The notes beneath the pieces are model-generated. The model was not told where the DNA came from. It did not search any database and was given only the letters and a program-made list of their open reading frames with translations. A DNA stretch of 64,000 bases, from the NCBI RefSeq assembly GCF_965249985.1, contig NZ_OZ252280.1. The stretch is one strand, 5' to 3'. Positions 26,692 through 34,896 of the stretch are shown here, piece after piece. The stretch's first letter is position 1. Every line of letters begins with the position of its first letter. This DNA is from Algiphilus sp022763315 (GTDB lineage Bacteria; Pseudomonadota; Gammaproteobacteria; Nevskiales; Nevskiaceae). The translations under genes and the position numbers were made by a program.

Positions 26692-29310
26692 ATGGCCGCA
26701 GAAAAACCGAGTTCGCCCGCGACGGAAAAAATACTGGATTTCCTGGTCCCGCTGATCTACGGCAAACGATTGTTGCTGTTGCTGGTACTGATCGGATTGA
26801 CGGTGTTCTTTGGCTATCAGACCGCGCAGGTCCGACCGGATGCCGGCTTCGACAAGTCGATTCCGCTCGAGCACCCCTACATGGAGGTGTACAAGCAGTA
26901 CGAGAAGCAATTCGGTGGCGCCAACCAGGTGCTGGTAGCGCTCATCCAGCAAAACGACGAGGACATCTACAACGAGAAGTTCCTCGGTCGCTTGAAGGAA
27001 GTGACTGACGAGGTCTTCTTCCTGGAAGGCGTCGATCGCTCCCGCGTGTCCTCCCTGTTCACCCCCGATGTGCGCTACCTCGAGGTGGTGGAAGGCGGTT
27101 TCCAGGGCGGCAACGTCATTCCGGCGGACTATCAGCCCACTGAAGAGATGTTCGAGACCGTGCGCAATAACGTCGCACGCGCCGGCATCGTGGGCCGCTA
27201 CACCACCAAGGACCAGACTGGCGCGATGATCTACGCCGAACTGGTCGAGACCGATCCGGTCACCGGCGAGAAGCTCAACTACTCGCAGGTCGCCGACAGT
27301 CTCGAGCAGATCCGCGCAAAGTACGAAGACGACGAGATCCAGGTCCACATCATTGGCTTCGCCAAGGTGGTGGGCAACGTCACCGATGCCACACTGGAAG
27401 TTGCAGGCTTCTTCCTGATCGCGCTGATCGGTACCGCGCTGGCGCTGTGGTGGTATACCGGCAGCGCCATGCTGGCCACGATCTCGTTGGTGTCGTCGAT
27501 CATCGCGGTGATCTGGGAATTCGGTCTGCTGCACAGTTTCGGCTTCGGATTGGATCCATTTGCCATTCTGGTGCCCTTCCTCATCCTCGCGGTGAGTACC
27601 TCGCACGGGGTCCAGTACACCAATACCTGGGCGGATCAGGTGCTCAAGGGGATGAACGGCTACGACGCGTCGGTGGAAACCTTCCGTCGTCTGGCGATCC
27701 CCGGAACGATCGCGCTGATCACCGACATGACGGGCTTCCTCACGATCCAGTTCGTGCCCATCGACATCGTCCGCGAGATGTCCTGGAACGCGGCCTTCGG
27801 CATGATGGCGGTGATCATCACCAACAAGGTGCTGCTGCCAATCTGGCTGTCTTATCTCACGATCAAGGACCAGGAAGGTTTCGCGGCGCAGCGCCAGCGC
27901 AAGATGGAAGCCAGCGACAAGATCTGGCGGCCGATGACCATCATCACCACCACACCGGTGGCCGGTGGCCTGCTGGTGCTGGCGACGGTGGTGCTCGGGG
28001 CGTCCATCTATCTGCAGCAGAACCGCATCATCGGCGATGCGGACGCGGGTGTGCCCGAGCTCAGGCCCGACTCGCGCTACAACCAGGACTCCCGCGCTAT
28101 CGCACGCAACTTCGAAATGGGTACGGATATTTTGCGCGTGGTGGCCGAGACCGATCCGGAAGCCTGCATCCAGTACGACGTGATGGAGCAGATCGACCGC
28201 TTTGGCTGGCACATGCGTAATGTCGACGGCGTGCAGTCCACCGTCTCGCTTCCGCAGGTGGCGCGCCAGGTCAATGCGGCCTTCTCCGAGGCCAATCCGA
28301 TGTACAGCGTGCTGCCGCGCAACCGCTACACCATGGTGCAGGCCATCACGCCGGTGCCGACCTCCTCCGGCCTGCTCAACCCCGACTGCTCGGCGATGGC
28401 GGTGCTGATCTTCACCGAAGACCACAAGGCGGAGACCATCGAGCGCGTGCTCAATGCGGTGGAACGCTTCGATCACCAGAATGCGGAGGCCTACTTCGAA
28501 GTCGCCGAGCACGACGTCGACATGGCCTACTGTGATGCCCGTACCGAGGCGCGTCGCGAAATCGGCCGGCGTCAGCAGGAGCTGCGCCAGTACCGCAGCA
28601 AGATGCATGCTCAAGGGCTGAGCGATGTCGACATTGAGGCCACCGATCGTTTCACCGAGCTGACGCAGCGCATCGAGCAGGCGGAGCAGGCCCACGGCGA
28701 ATATGACAAGACCTGTCCCGTCAATTTCGCATTGGCGTCCGGTAACGTCGGCGTGATGGGCGCGACCAACGAAGTCGTGCACGAAAAGGAATTCGCGACC
28801 ATCTTCTGGGTCTACGTCACCATCACCATCTTCCTGTTGCTGTCCTATCAGACAGTGGCCGCGGTGGTCGCGGTGGTGACGCCGCTCCTGATGGTGACCT
28901 TCCTGGCCAATGCGCTGATGGCCATCTTCGAGATCGGTCTGAAGACCGCGACATTGCCGGTCGTCGCGCTGGCGGTGGGTATCGGCGTGGACTACGGCAT
29001 CTACATCTATGACGTCATCGAGCGCGAGGTGAAGCAGAACGGGAAGAGCTTGCGACAGGCTTATCTCGATACCCTGCGTCAGACCGGCAAGGCCGTCGTC
29101 TTCACCGGCGTCTGCTTGTCCGGCGGTGTGGCGACCTGGCTGTTCTCGGACCTGCAGTTCCAGCGCGACATGGGCCTGCTGCTGGTCTTCATGTTCTCCG
29201 CGAATATGCTGGGTGCGGTTCTGCTTTGCCCAGCGCTCTGCCGTTTCGTGCTGCCGCTGAACGCAGAGGCGGAACGCGCCGACAAGGAATCAGGCGGACG
29301 CCTAGTGTAG
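26692..29310 (+). CDS. RND/MMPL-family inner-membrane transporter
   Basis: 872-residue protein with two repeats, each of one span, a large periplasmic loop and a bundle of five spans (about 25-45 and 235-425; about 435-455 and 695-860). The second half holds GIGVDYGIYI near residue 764, with the Asp expected for proton coupling. The equivalent first-half position is in AVSTSHGVQY without Asp. The class includes HpnN and other hydrophobic-lipid exporters. With the DUF1302 and YCF48 genes it likely forms an envelope transport unit; direction and substrate are unknown. The gene ends just before a strong hairpin. Confidence 0.88.
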   Translation: MAAEKPSSPATEKILDFLVPLIYGKRLLLLLVLIGLTVFFGYQTAQVRPDAGFDKSIPLEHPYMEVYKQYEKQFGGANQVLVALIQQNDEDIYNEKFLGRLKEVTDEVFFLEGVDRSRVSSLFTPDVRYLEVVEGGFQGGNVIPADYQPTEEMFETVRNNVARAGIVGRYTTKDQTGAMIYAELVETDPVTGEKLNYSQVADSLEQIRAKYEDDEIQVHIIGFAKVVGNVTDATLEVAGFFLIALIGTALALWWYTGSAMLATISLVSSIIAVIWEFGLLHSFGFGLDPFAILVPFLILAVSTSHGVQYTNTWADQVLKGMNGYDASVETFRRLAIPGTIALITDMTGFLTIQFVPIDIVREMSWNAAFGMMAVIITNKVLLPIWLSYLTIKDQEGFAAQRQRKMEASDKIWRPMTIITTTPVAGGLLVLATVVLGASIYLQQNRIIGDADAGVPELRPDSRYNQDSRAIARNFEMGTDILRVVAETDPEACIQYDVMEQIDRFGWHMRNVDGVQSTVSLPQVARQVNAAFSEANPMYSVLPRNRYTMVQAITPVPTSSGLLNPDCSAMAVLIFTEDHKAETIERVLNAVERFDHQNAEAYFEVAEHDVDMAYCDARTEARREIGRRQQELRQYRSKMHAQGLSDVDIEATDRFTELTQRIEQAEQAHGEYDKTCPVNFALASGNVGVMGATNEVVHEKEFATIFWVYVTITIFLLLSYQTVAAVVAVVTPLLMVTFLANALMAIFEIGLKTATLPVVALAVGIGVDYGIYIYDVIEREVKQNGKSLRQAYLDTLRQTGKAVVFTGVCLSGGVATWLFSDLQFQRDMGLLLVFMFSANMLGAVLLCPALCRFVLPLNAEAERADKESGGRLV

Positions 29311-29334
29311 GTTGAACCCTTCGGGTTTGATGCA

Positions 29335-29365
29335 CAAAGGGCCATCGCACTGCGATGGCCCTTTG
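29335..29365. terminator. Strong hairpin, probable bidirectional terminator
   Basis: Perfect inverted repeat with 15-base arms (CAAAGGGCCATCGCA / TGCGATGGCCCTTTG) around a single centre base. It lies between the convergent RND transporter and AAA+ genes. A smaller hairpin (AACCC-TTC-GGGTT) follows the transporter stop. The T-run is short on both sides, so efficiency is uncertain. Confidence 0.75.
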
Positions 29366-29391
29366 CATGTGGGAGCGAGCAGCAGCGCGAA

Positions 29392-30759
29392 CTAGGGCGA
29401 CGAATCCACGCTGGAGGCGTAGATGGCGTGGCTATGGTGCTCCGTCGGCTCCCACAGCGCGATGCCGCGATCGATGGCGACGTCGTCGATGAGGTCACTG
29501 CGCGATGTCGCCCCCGTTGTGGTTTCGACGAAGGCGGCTTCCAGGGTCCGGATGAGGGCGCGCACATTGCCGTGCCAGCGGCAGCTGCGAATGCGATGCC
29601 AGGCCGCCGGGTCCACCCCTGTGGGTGGCTCCCACGTGGTGCAGGGGGCCGCCAGCCGCGCCAGGGTAGTCGCCGCCACCGCGATCAGATCTTCCTCGCG
29701 CTCGCACAGCTCCGGAACCTGCAGGGTGGCCGCGCCCAGTCGCGTGAACTCATCGATATTGACCGAAGAGAGCAGGTGCTCCCAGCTGCGATTGGTGGCG
29801 AAAATGAGGGCGCATTTGAGGGGGCGCTTGGCCGCCGCGCCATAGGGCATGTATTGCCCGTTGTCGAGGGCTTCCATCAGCGTTTCCATCACGGCACCCA
29901 TGACGCCGTGACTCTCGTCCAGGAAGCAGACGCCGTCCTGCGCGATGTCGAAAGCGCCCGCCCGCGCGCCCGCCCCCGGAAAGGCGCCGGGCACATGGCC
30001 GCAGAGCAAGGACTTGACCGCGGATTTGTCGCCGGTGTCCTCGGCGAGCAGATTGACGGAGACAAAGCGGCCCTTGCGGCGGCTGAGATAGTAGTAATAG
30101 GCAAGAGAGGTCTTGCCGCTGCCGGGACCGCCCAGCAGGTAGGCGCGCGTGATGCCGTTGTCGGCGAAAGCGCGAATGCGCCGAATCAGATCCTGGATTT
30201 GCGGGCTGAAGGTAAAAAAGCTGCTCTTCGGCGCGTTTTCGATTTCCGTGCTCTGCGGCATACGGATGACATTGCATTCCTGCACCGGAATCAGCCGCTT
30301 GGGCAGCTGCTCAATGACTTCGCTGATGCTGCTGGCCACCATGAGCCGCGTCCCCACCAGTCGCTCGCTCTCGGCGCGCTGGCTGAGCCAGCGCCCCAAG
30401 GCCGCCAGGGCCGAGGGTTGCACCGCAAGAATCAGCGTCGTGTGCGCGCCCGCCTCGCGCGCCTGCTGTACCGCATCCGCGAGGCGGTCCATTGTGCTGG
30501 CGTCGGCGAACAGCGCAAGCACAAACTGGACGCTCCCGAGCTCACGCGCCTTCACGGCGGAGCTGTCGCGCAGCGTACAGCGCGCGTTCTCCGGCAGTAT
30601 GGCCTGCAACGCGCGCTGGTCTTCAGCGCTGCTGTGCCGGCCGTCATCGACGGCGATCAGAAAATTGCCCTGCAATGGTCCTGCATCGGCGTCAGTCGCC
30701 GGACGTTGCTTGCGCGCGAACACGGAACCCTCCAGTGATTCCAGACGGATAGACCGCAT
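29392..30759 (-). CDS. Atypical sigma-54-activator-like AAA+ protein without DNA-binding domain
   Basis: 455-residue protein. Residues about 1-165 form an alpha/beta domain I do not recognise, possibly receiver-like, with no obvious phospho-acceptor. Residues about 180-410 match the sigma-54-activator AAA+ fold: Walker A GGPGSGKT (210-217), a loop GHVPGAFPGA (254-263) where activators have GAFTGA, Walker B CFLDES (278-283), sensor FATNRS (320-325) and WHGNVRAL (395-402). The last 45 residues show no Fis-type helix-turn-helix. GTG 30723, five bases after GGAGGG, is an alternative start. Downstream of apaH on the same strand, convergent with the RND gene. It may not activate sigma-54; true role unknown. 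Confidence 0.7.
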   Translation of the reverse strand: MRSIRLESLEGSVFARKQRPATDADAGPLQGNFLIAVDDGRHSSAEDQRALQAILPENARCTLRDSSAVKARELGSVQFVLALFADASTMDRLADAVQQAREAGAHTTLILAVQPSALAALGRWLSQRAESERLVGTRLMVASSISEVIEQLPKRLIPVQECNVIRMPQSTEIENAPKSSFFTFSPQIQDLIRRIRAFADNGITRAYLLGGPGSGKTSLAYYYYLSRRKGRFVSVNLLAEDTGDKSAVKSLLCGHVPGAFPGAGARAGAFDIAQDGVCFLDESHGVMGAVMETLMEALDNGQYMPYGAAAKRPLKCALIFATNRSWEHLLSSVNIDEFTRLGAATLQVPELCEREEDLIAVAATTLARLAAPCTTWEPPTGVDPAAWHRIRSCRWHGNVRALIRTLEAAFVETTTGATSRSDLIDDVAIDRGIALWEPTEHHSHAIYASSVDSSP

Positions 30760-30831
30760 CCTGAACCGCCCGTCACCTCAGTACAACGTATCCCGGACGA
30801 GCAGGGAGCGGGGCCCGATGAACGGGCGGCG

Positions 30832-30860
30832 CCAAAGACGCGCGGGGCGCCGCGCTTTGG
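30832..30860 (-). terminator. Possible apaH terminator hairpin
   Basis: CCAAAG at 30832-30837 pairs with CTTTGG at 30855-30860, extended by CGCG pairs with one bulge. It lies directly after the apaH stop codon (30861-30863). No T-run follows, so this is a weak call. Confidence 0.3.
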
Positions 30861-31703
30861 CTAGGTTCCGGGAGTACGCCCCTCGCCAGGCGCCGTGGCC
30901 ACTGCGTGCAGTCTCTCTGTCGCCAGGTCGCATGCGGTCAGGCGATTGCCCCAGACGCAGCCCGTGTCCAGGCCCAGTACGCGGTACTCCGGCCATTTGA
31001 CGCGGCCGAGCGTCGACCAGTGTCCGAAGAACACCCGACTCTGCTTGGGACGATGGTGGGGGGCGGCGAACCACGGTACGCATCCTTCGGGTGGCTGCGC
31101 AGCGCTGCCTTTGGCTTTCAGCATCAGCGCGTGCTTCTTGCGATGCACAAAGCGCATGCGGCTGAAGCAATTCACCGTAAAACGTTGCCGCGATTCGGCA
31201 GAGGTACAGTCGCGCCACAGGGTGGGCTCGTTGCCGTACATCCGTCCCAAAAAGGCGGCGCGGTGTGTGCCAGAAAGTTCTGCCTCGACCTCCTGAGCAC
31301 AGCGTTGCGCCGTATCCAGATCCCAGTCCGGGTGGATGCCGGCGTGGACGACGCAATCATCCCCGCGCCGAAGCAGCAGGGGCTGGCGCGCGAGCCAGTC
31401 GAGCAGGCCCTCCCGATCCGGTGCGTGCAGAATGTCATCCAGGGTGTCGCCGTCATTGGGCTTGCGTTTGCCGGCGGCGACCGCGAGCAAATGCAGATCG
31501 TGATTGCCCAGCACGCATTGGGCGACCCCGCGCTCCCATTGCTGGCGCACCCAGCGCAGACATTTTCCAGAAGCGGGGCCTCGATTGACCAAATCACCCA
31601 CGAAAATGAGCTGATCCGTTCGCGCCTCGAAGGCGACATCATCGAGGAGATGCATCAAGCTGTCGTAGCAACCCTGCAGGTCGCCGATGATCCACGTTGC
31701 CAT
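30861..31703 (-). CDS. apaH: Symmetrical bis(5'-nucleosyl)-tetraphosphatase
   Basis: Hydrolyses Ap4A to two ADP; a calcineurin-type metallophosphatase. The 280-residue product has the metal motifs GDLQGCYD (about 7-14), GDLVNRGP and GNHDLHL, then HAGIHP and GHWSTLG. In many gammaproteobacteria apaH closes the lptD-surA-pdxA-ksgA-apaG operon. Here that operon is about 16 kb away and lacks both apaG and apaH. Confidence 0.95.
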   Translation of the reverse strand: MATWIIGDLQGCYDSLMHLLDDVAFEARTDQLIFVGDLVNRGPASGKCLRWVRQQWERGVAQCVLGNHDLHLLAVAAGKRKPNDGDTLDDILHAPDREGLLDWLARQPLLLRRGDDCVVHAGIHPDWDLDTAQRCAQEVEAELSGTHRAAFLGRMYGNEPTLWRDCTSAESRQRFTVNCFSRMRFVHRKKHALMLKAKGSAAQPPEGCVPWFAAPHHRPKQSRVFFGHWSTLGRVKWPEYRVLGLDTGCVWGNRLTACDLATERLHAVATAPGEGRTPGT

Positions 31704-31829
31704 TCCGCAAGCCTATCAATTGCCACTGGTCGTGGTGCTCCAGCCGTTGGCGCCGCCTGAGTGTGCTGAGCCGGGCGGCGCGGCATGATGCTTGCCCAGT
31801 GATGCGCATGCGCTTCCCTGATCCGGTCC

Positions 31830-32975
31830 ATGCCCTTGTCGTCTGACACGCCGTCGGTGCCGTCGCCCGCCCCGGCGCAGCTAGCGCGTAACTGGCGGCT
31901 GGGTCTGACGCCCCAACTACGCGAGCATGCGCTGCTTGCGCTGGTGCTTAGCGTGCACACCATTGTGGCTTACGCTCTTGCCGCCTATCACGGTCTGCAC
32001 GGAGCCATTCACATCAGCCTATATGGCGAGCACCTGATGGTGATGCTGCTCGCCGCCGGTACTGCCTTCGTGACGATGTGGTTGTTGCGTATCGTCTTCG
32101 TACTACGGCCTGCGCAGCCCCTGGTCTTCGCGTTGAACGCGACGCGACGGTTTCAGTGGAAAAGGCGTCTCACTGCCGCGCTGCCCTCGCTCCTGTTGCT
32201 CGCGGTTCTGATCAGCGTCTACTCCTCCTGGAAGGTCATGATGCCCGCCATCGCACCCTTTTCATGGGACCAGCGCTTCCACTTGTGGGACCTTGCCCTG
32301 CACGGTGGCAAGGCGCCCTGGGAATGGCTTCACCCGCTGTTGGGCCAGCCGCTGGTGACCAGTCTGATCAACGCCGGCTATCACCTCTGGCTTTTTGTCA
32401 TCTACTTTGTCTTTCTCTGGCAAGCCTTTGCGCTGACGCGTCCCGTGCTGCGCACCCAATTCATGCTGTGCTTCGTCCTGCAGTGGACCCTGCTGGGCAA
32501 CGGCCTTGCCACCTGGCTTTCCTCGGCGGGCCCCTGCTATTACGGCCTCATCGTCGGGCCACCCGACCCCTATGGGCCATTGCTGGACTATTTGCGTTCC
32601 GCCCAGGGCGTGGTGCCGATCTGGGCCCTCGACGTGCAGCAGCTGTTGTGGAACGACTATCAGAGTGGCGCGCTGGCGGTGGGTCGCGGCATCTCGGCCA
32701 TGCCCAGTCTGCATGTGGCCACCACGACGTTGATCTTTCTGCTCGCGTGCCGGTACGGGAGGCCGGCGGGCTGGGCTGCCGGCATTTTCTTGGGACTGAT
32801 TCTGATCGGCTCGGTACATCTCGCCTGGCACTATGCGATCGATGGCTACCTCTCGCTGGTATTGACCCTCATCATCTGGCGCTTGTCTGGTGCCGTGTCG
32901 CGCCGCCTGCATCGCAACACGCTATGCCGCGAGTCGGCTTCCGAAAGCGGTACGCCTGTCCTTTGCCGCCTGTGA
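31830..32975 (+). CDS. PAP2-superfamily membrane phosphatase/phosphotransferase (copy 1)
   Basis: 381-residue integral membrane protein with six or more spans and the PAP2/Aur1-like signature: SSAGPCYY, then SAMPSLHV (catalytic His) and HLAWHYAIDGY (second His plus Asp). This subgroup resembles inositolphosphotransferase Aur1/Ipt1 rather than plain undecaprenyl-phosphate phosphatases. Followed by a paralogue in the same orientation with touching or overlapping ends. Likely acts on a lipid phosphate or transfers a head group in the inner membrane; the substrate is not readable. Confidence 0.85.
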   Translation: MPLSSDTPSVPSPAPAQLARNWRLGLTPQLREHALLALVLSVHTIVAYALAAYHGLHGAIHISLYGEHLMVMLLAAGTAFVTMWLLRIVFVLRPAQPLVFALNATRRFQWKRRLTAALPSLLLLAVLISVYSSWKVMMPAIAPFSWDQRFHLWDLALHGGKAPWEWLHPLLGQPLVTSLINAGYHLWLFVIYFVFLWQAFALTRPVLRTQFMLCFVLQWTLLGNGLATWLSSAGPCYYGLIVGPPDPYGPLLDYLRSAQGVVPIWALDVQQLLWNDYQSGALAVGRGISAMPSLHVATTTLIFLLACRYGRPAGWAAGIFLGLILIGSVHLAWHYAIDGYLSLVLTLIIWRLSGAVSRRLHRNTLCRESASESGTPVLCRL

Positions 32976-32983
32976 CGGACCGC

Positions 32984-34129
32984 ATGCACGGTAAAAGGGG
33001 AAGAGAGGGCCGGGCTCGATCTGTGCGGGCCGGGTTGCACGCGAAGCCGGCCGAGCTCTGGCGCCTGATCGAGCGCGATCCGGTGGCCGCGGATCGGCTG
33101 CTGTGGATGATGGTGGCGAGCTACGGCCTCAGTCTGGTGGCCTTCCTTCGTCTGGCCGGGCTCGGCCTGCCGAGCGCGTTCCGCTTCACCGTCCTCGACA
33201 GCCTGCCTTTTGCGATCGCAACGGTGTTCGGTGGCGCCATCCTCTTCTACCTGCTTCGGCTCGTTGCGGTGGTGCGACCCTCGTCGCCTTTCGCCAGCAT
33301 CCGGCGCGATGCCGTCCGCTTGTTCCGCGCGCCGCAGCCGATGCTCCATGTCTTCTGGCTGTTGCTGCTGATGGCAATGTTCACCAGTGTCTTTTCGGCC
33401 TGGAAAGCGATGATCCCGCAGCTGCAACCCTTCGCGTGGGATCCTTTCTTCGCCGAACTGGATCGACGCCTGCATGGCGGAATGGACCCCTGGCGCTATA
33501 CGCATGCGGTGTTTTCGCATGCGGCTGCGACGTGGTTCATCAATGTGCTCTATCACCTTTGGTTCTTCGTGATGCACTTCAGCGTGATCTGGGTCGCCAG
33601 CCAGCGCGGAAATGCGCAGCTCCGCTTGCAGTACCTGATCAGCTTCTTCCTGTCCTGGATCATTGCCGGCACCGTATTCGCGGTTTGGTTCTCCTCTGCA
33701 GGGCCGTGCTATTTCGACCGGGTTACCCTCTTGGCGTCGCCGTACACCGATCTGATGCAGCTGCTCCAGAGCCAAAATGCGCAGTATCCGGTGTGGGCTT
33801 TACAGGTGCAGGAGATGCTCTGGAGCAATCACATCCATGGTGGCGGCGGCGTCACCAGCGCCATCTCTGCCATGCCGAGCATGCATGTGGGTACGAGCTT
33901 TCTGCTGGTAATGCTTGCGCGTCGTTATGGCAGCCTGCGCGGCCAGCTTTGTGCGGCCGCATTCTTCATCAGCATACTGGTTGGCAGCGTCCACCTCGGT
34001 TGGCACTACGCGGTCGATGGATATGCCGCGGTCCTGATCGTGCTTCCGATCTGGTGGATAGCCGGTTGCTTGGCCACCTACCGGCTCCGCCACCTTGATG
34101 ACGAAGGCGTGAAGCAGGACAAGCGGTAG
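32984..34129 (+). CDS. PAP2-superfamily membrane enzyme (copy 2, tandem paralogue)
   Basis: 381 residues from the ATG at 32984. The same signature as copy 1: SSAGPCYF, SAMPSMHV and HLGWHYAVDGY, with similar spacing and a shared LHGG-PW segment, so the pair arose by tandem duplication and has since diverged. The start is uncertain: GTG 32972 overlaps the upstream stop in GTGA, the pattern common in this genome, and GTG 33023 follows a purine-rich stretch. Ends about 20 bases before the promoter of the Tad locus. Function as for copy 1, unproven. Confidence 0.83.
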   Translation: MHGKRGREGRARSVRAGLHAKPAELWRLIERDPVAADRLLWMMVASYGLSLVAFLRLAGLGLPSAFRFTVLDSLPFAIATVFGGAILFYLLRLVAVVRPSSPFASIRRDAVRLFRAPQPMLHVFWLLLLMAMFTSVFSAWKAMIPQLQPFAWDPFFAELDRRLHGGMDPWRYTHAVFSHAAATWFINVLYHLWFFVMHFSVIWVASQRGNAQLRLQYLISFFLSWIIAGTVFAVWFSSAGPCYFDRVTLLASPYTDLMQLLQSQNAQYPVWALQVQEMLWSNHIHGGGGVTSAISAMPSMHVGTSFLLVMLARRYGSLRGQLCAAAFFISILVGSVHLGWHYAVDGYAAVLIVLPIWWIAGCLATYRLRHLDDEGVKQDKR

Positions 34130-34150
34130 AGATTGACGGGACATACGGTT

Positions 34151-34180
34151 TTGACACCCGAACCGCCCTGCGCCTAATGT
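34151..34180 (+). promoter_or_regulatory. Sigma-70 promoter of the Tad/Flp pilus locus
   Basis: A consensus TTGACA at 34151-34156 and TAATGT at 34175-34180 with an 18-base spacer. It lies 48 bases before the flp pilin ATG at 34228. This is the best-matching promoter seen in the window. No equally good internal promoter was noticed in the locus downstream. Confidence 0.75.
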
Positions 34181-34227
34181 TTGTTCATCCGCGGTGTAGC
34201 CGCGTTCAATCGCCCTGGAGGCCCAAA

Positions 34228-34422
34228 ATGCTGGATTTTATTGCTGTGTGGATGCGTTCGTTCTTTACCGACGAAGAGGGCGCCAGCGCCATTGAGTACG
34301 GACTGATTCTCGGCTTGATCGCCATCATCCTGATCGTGGCGCTGGGCCAGATCGGCACCGGACTGAACACCTTGTTCCAGAGTGCGGCCACCTCGATCGG
34401 CAGCGCGGGATCGGGCAGCTAG
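34228..34422 (+). CDS. flp: Flp-type pilin (major Tad pilin)
   Basis: 64-residue prepilin: leader ending ...TDEEG, then mature start ASAIEYGLI with the hallmark Glu5-Tyr6 pair and a hydrophobic stretch (about 23-47). It is the structural subunit of thin bundled Flp pili used in tight surface adherence. Start ATG 34228 follows GGAGG; an in-frame ATG at 34177 lies on the -10 box and is rejected. It is cleaved by the prepilin peptidase encoded next. Confidence 0.95.
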   Translation: MLDFIAVWMRSFFTDEEGASAIEYGLILGLIAIILIVALGQIGTGLNTLFQSAATSIGSAGSGS

Positions 34423-34449
34423 TTTCCCCCGCCCCATGAGTGCGACCGC

Positions 34450-34896
34450 ATGACGATGGAATATGCCCTGGGATGCCTGCTGCTGCTTGTGACCGCCGCC
34501 GCCGCGCTGCGGGACTGGCAGCAGCGGCGCATACCCAACATCCTGCCGTTGCTGTTGATGGCGGGGGGGGCGTTGCTCCTGCTGTTGCGCTTCGCCAGTG
34601 GCGAGGCTCCGGCCCAGAGTGCCGTGCAGGCGCTGGCTGGCTTGGGTCTCGGGGCGCTCGTGTCCTTGCCAGGCTACGGACTGGGTGTGATGGGGGCGGG
34701 CGATGTGAAATTGCTCGCCTCCATCGGCTGGGTGCTGTCCTGGCCCGCCGCGGTCGTCTTCCTGCTGCTCTGGGCGGTCGCTTTCGCACTCTGGTGCACC
34801 GTGGCCCTTATTACCCGTGAGCGTACCCGTCAGCCGGTGGCTCCGAGCGTCTTGCTCGGCCATGCCGGCGCGGTCATCGCATTGGGGTGGCAGTGA
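34450..34896 (+). CDS. cpaA: Tad prepilin peptidase (TadV/CpaA, A24 family)
   Basis: 148-residue inner-membrane aspartyl peptidase that processes Flp prepilin. First catalytic Asp in LRDWQQRRIPN (about residue 22); second in the GAGDVKLL motif (about residue 85). Short form without the N-methylating domain, as in other Tad loci. The stop overlaps the next gene in GTGA (34893-34896). MTM start at 34450. Confidence 0.92.
   Translation: MTMEYALGCLLLLVTAAAALRDWQQRRIPNILPLLLMAGGALLLLLRFASGEAPAQSAVQALAGLGLGALVSLPGYGLGVMGAGDVKLLASIGWVLSWPAAVVFLLLWAVAFALWCTVALITRERTRQPVAPSVLLGHAGAVIALGWQ

Noticed and set aside
26563..28782. 739-codon open frame on the minus strand opposite the RND transporter
   Set aside because: Shadow frame in GC-rich DNA; His/Asp/Arg-rich composition, no domain, and the opposite strand holds a convincing membrane protein.
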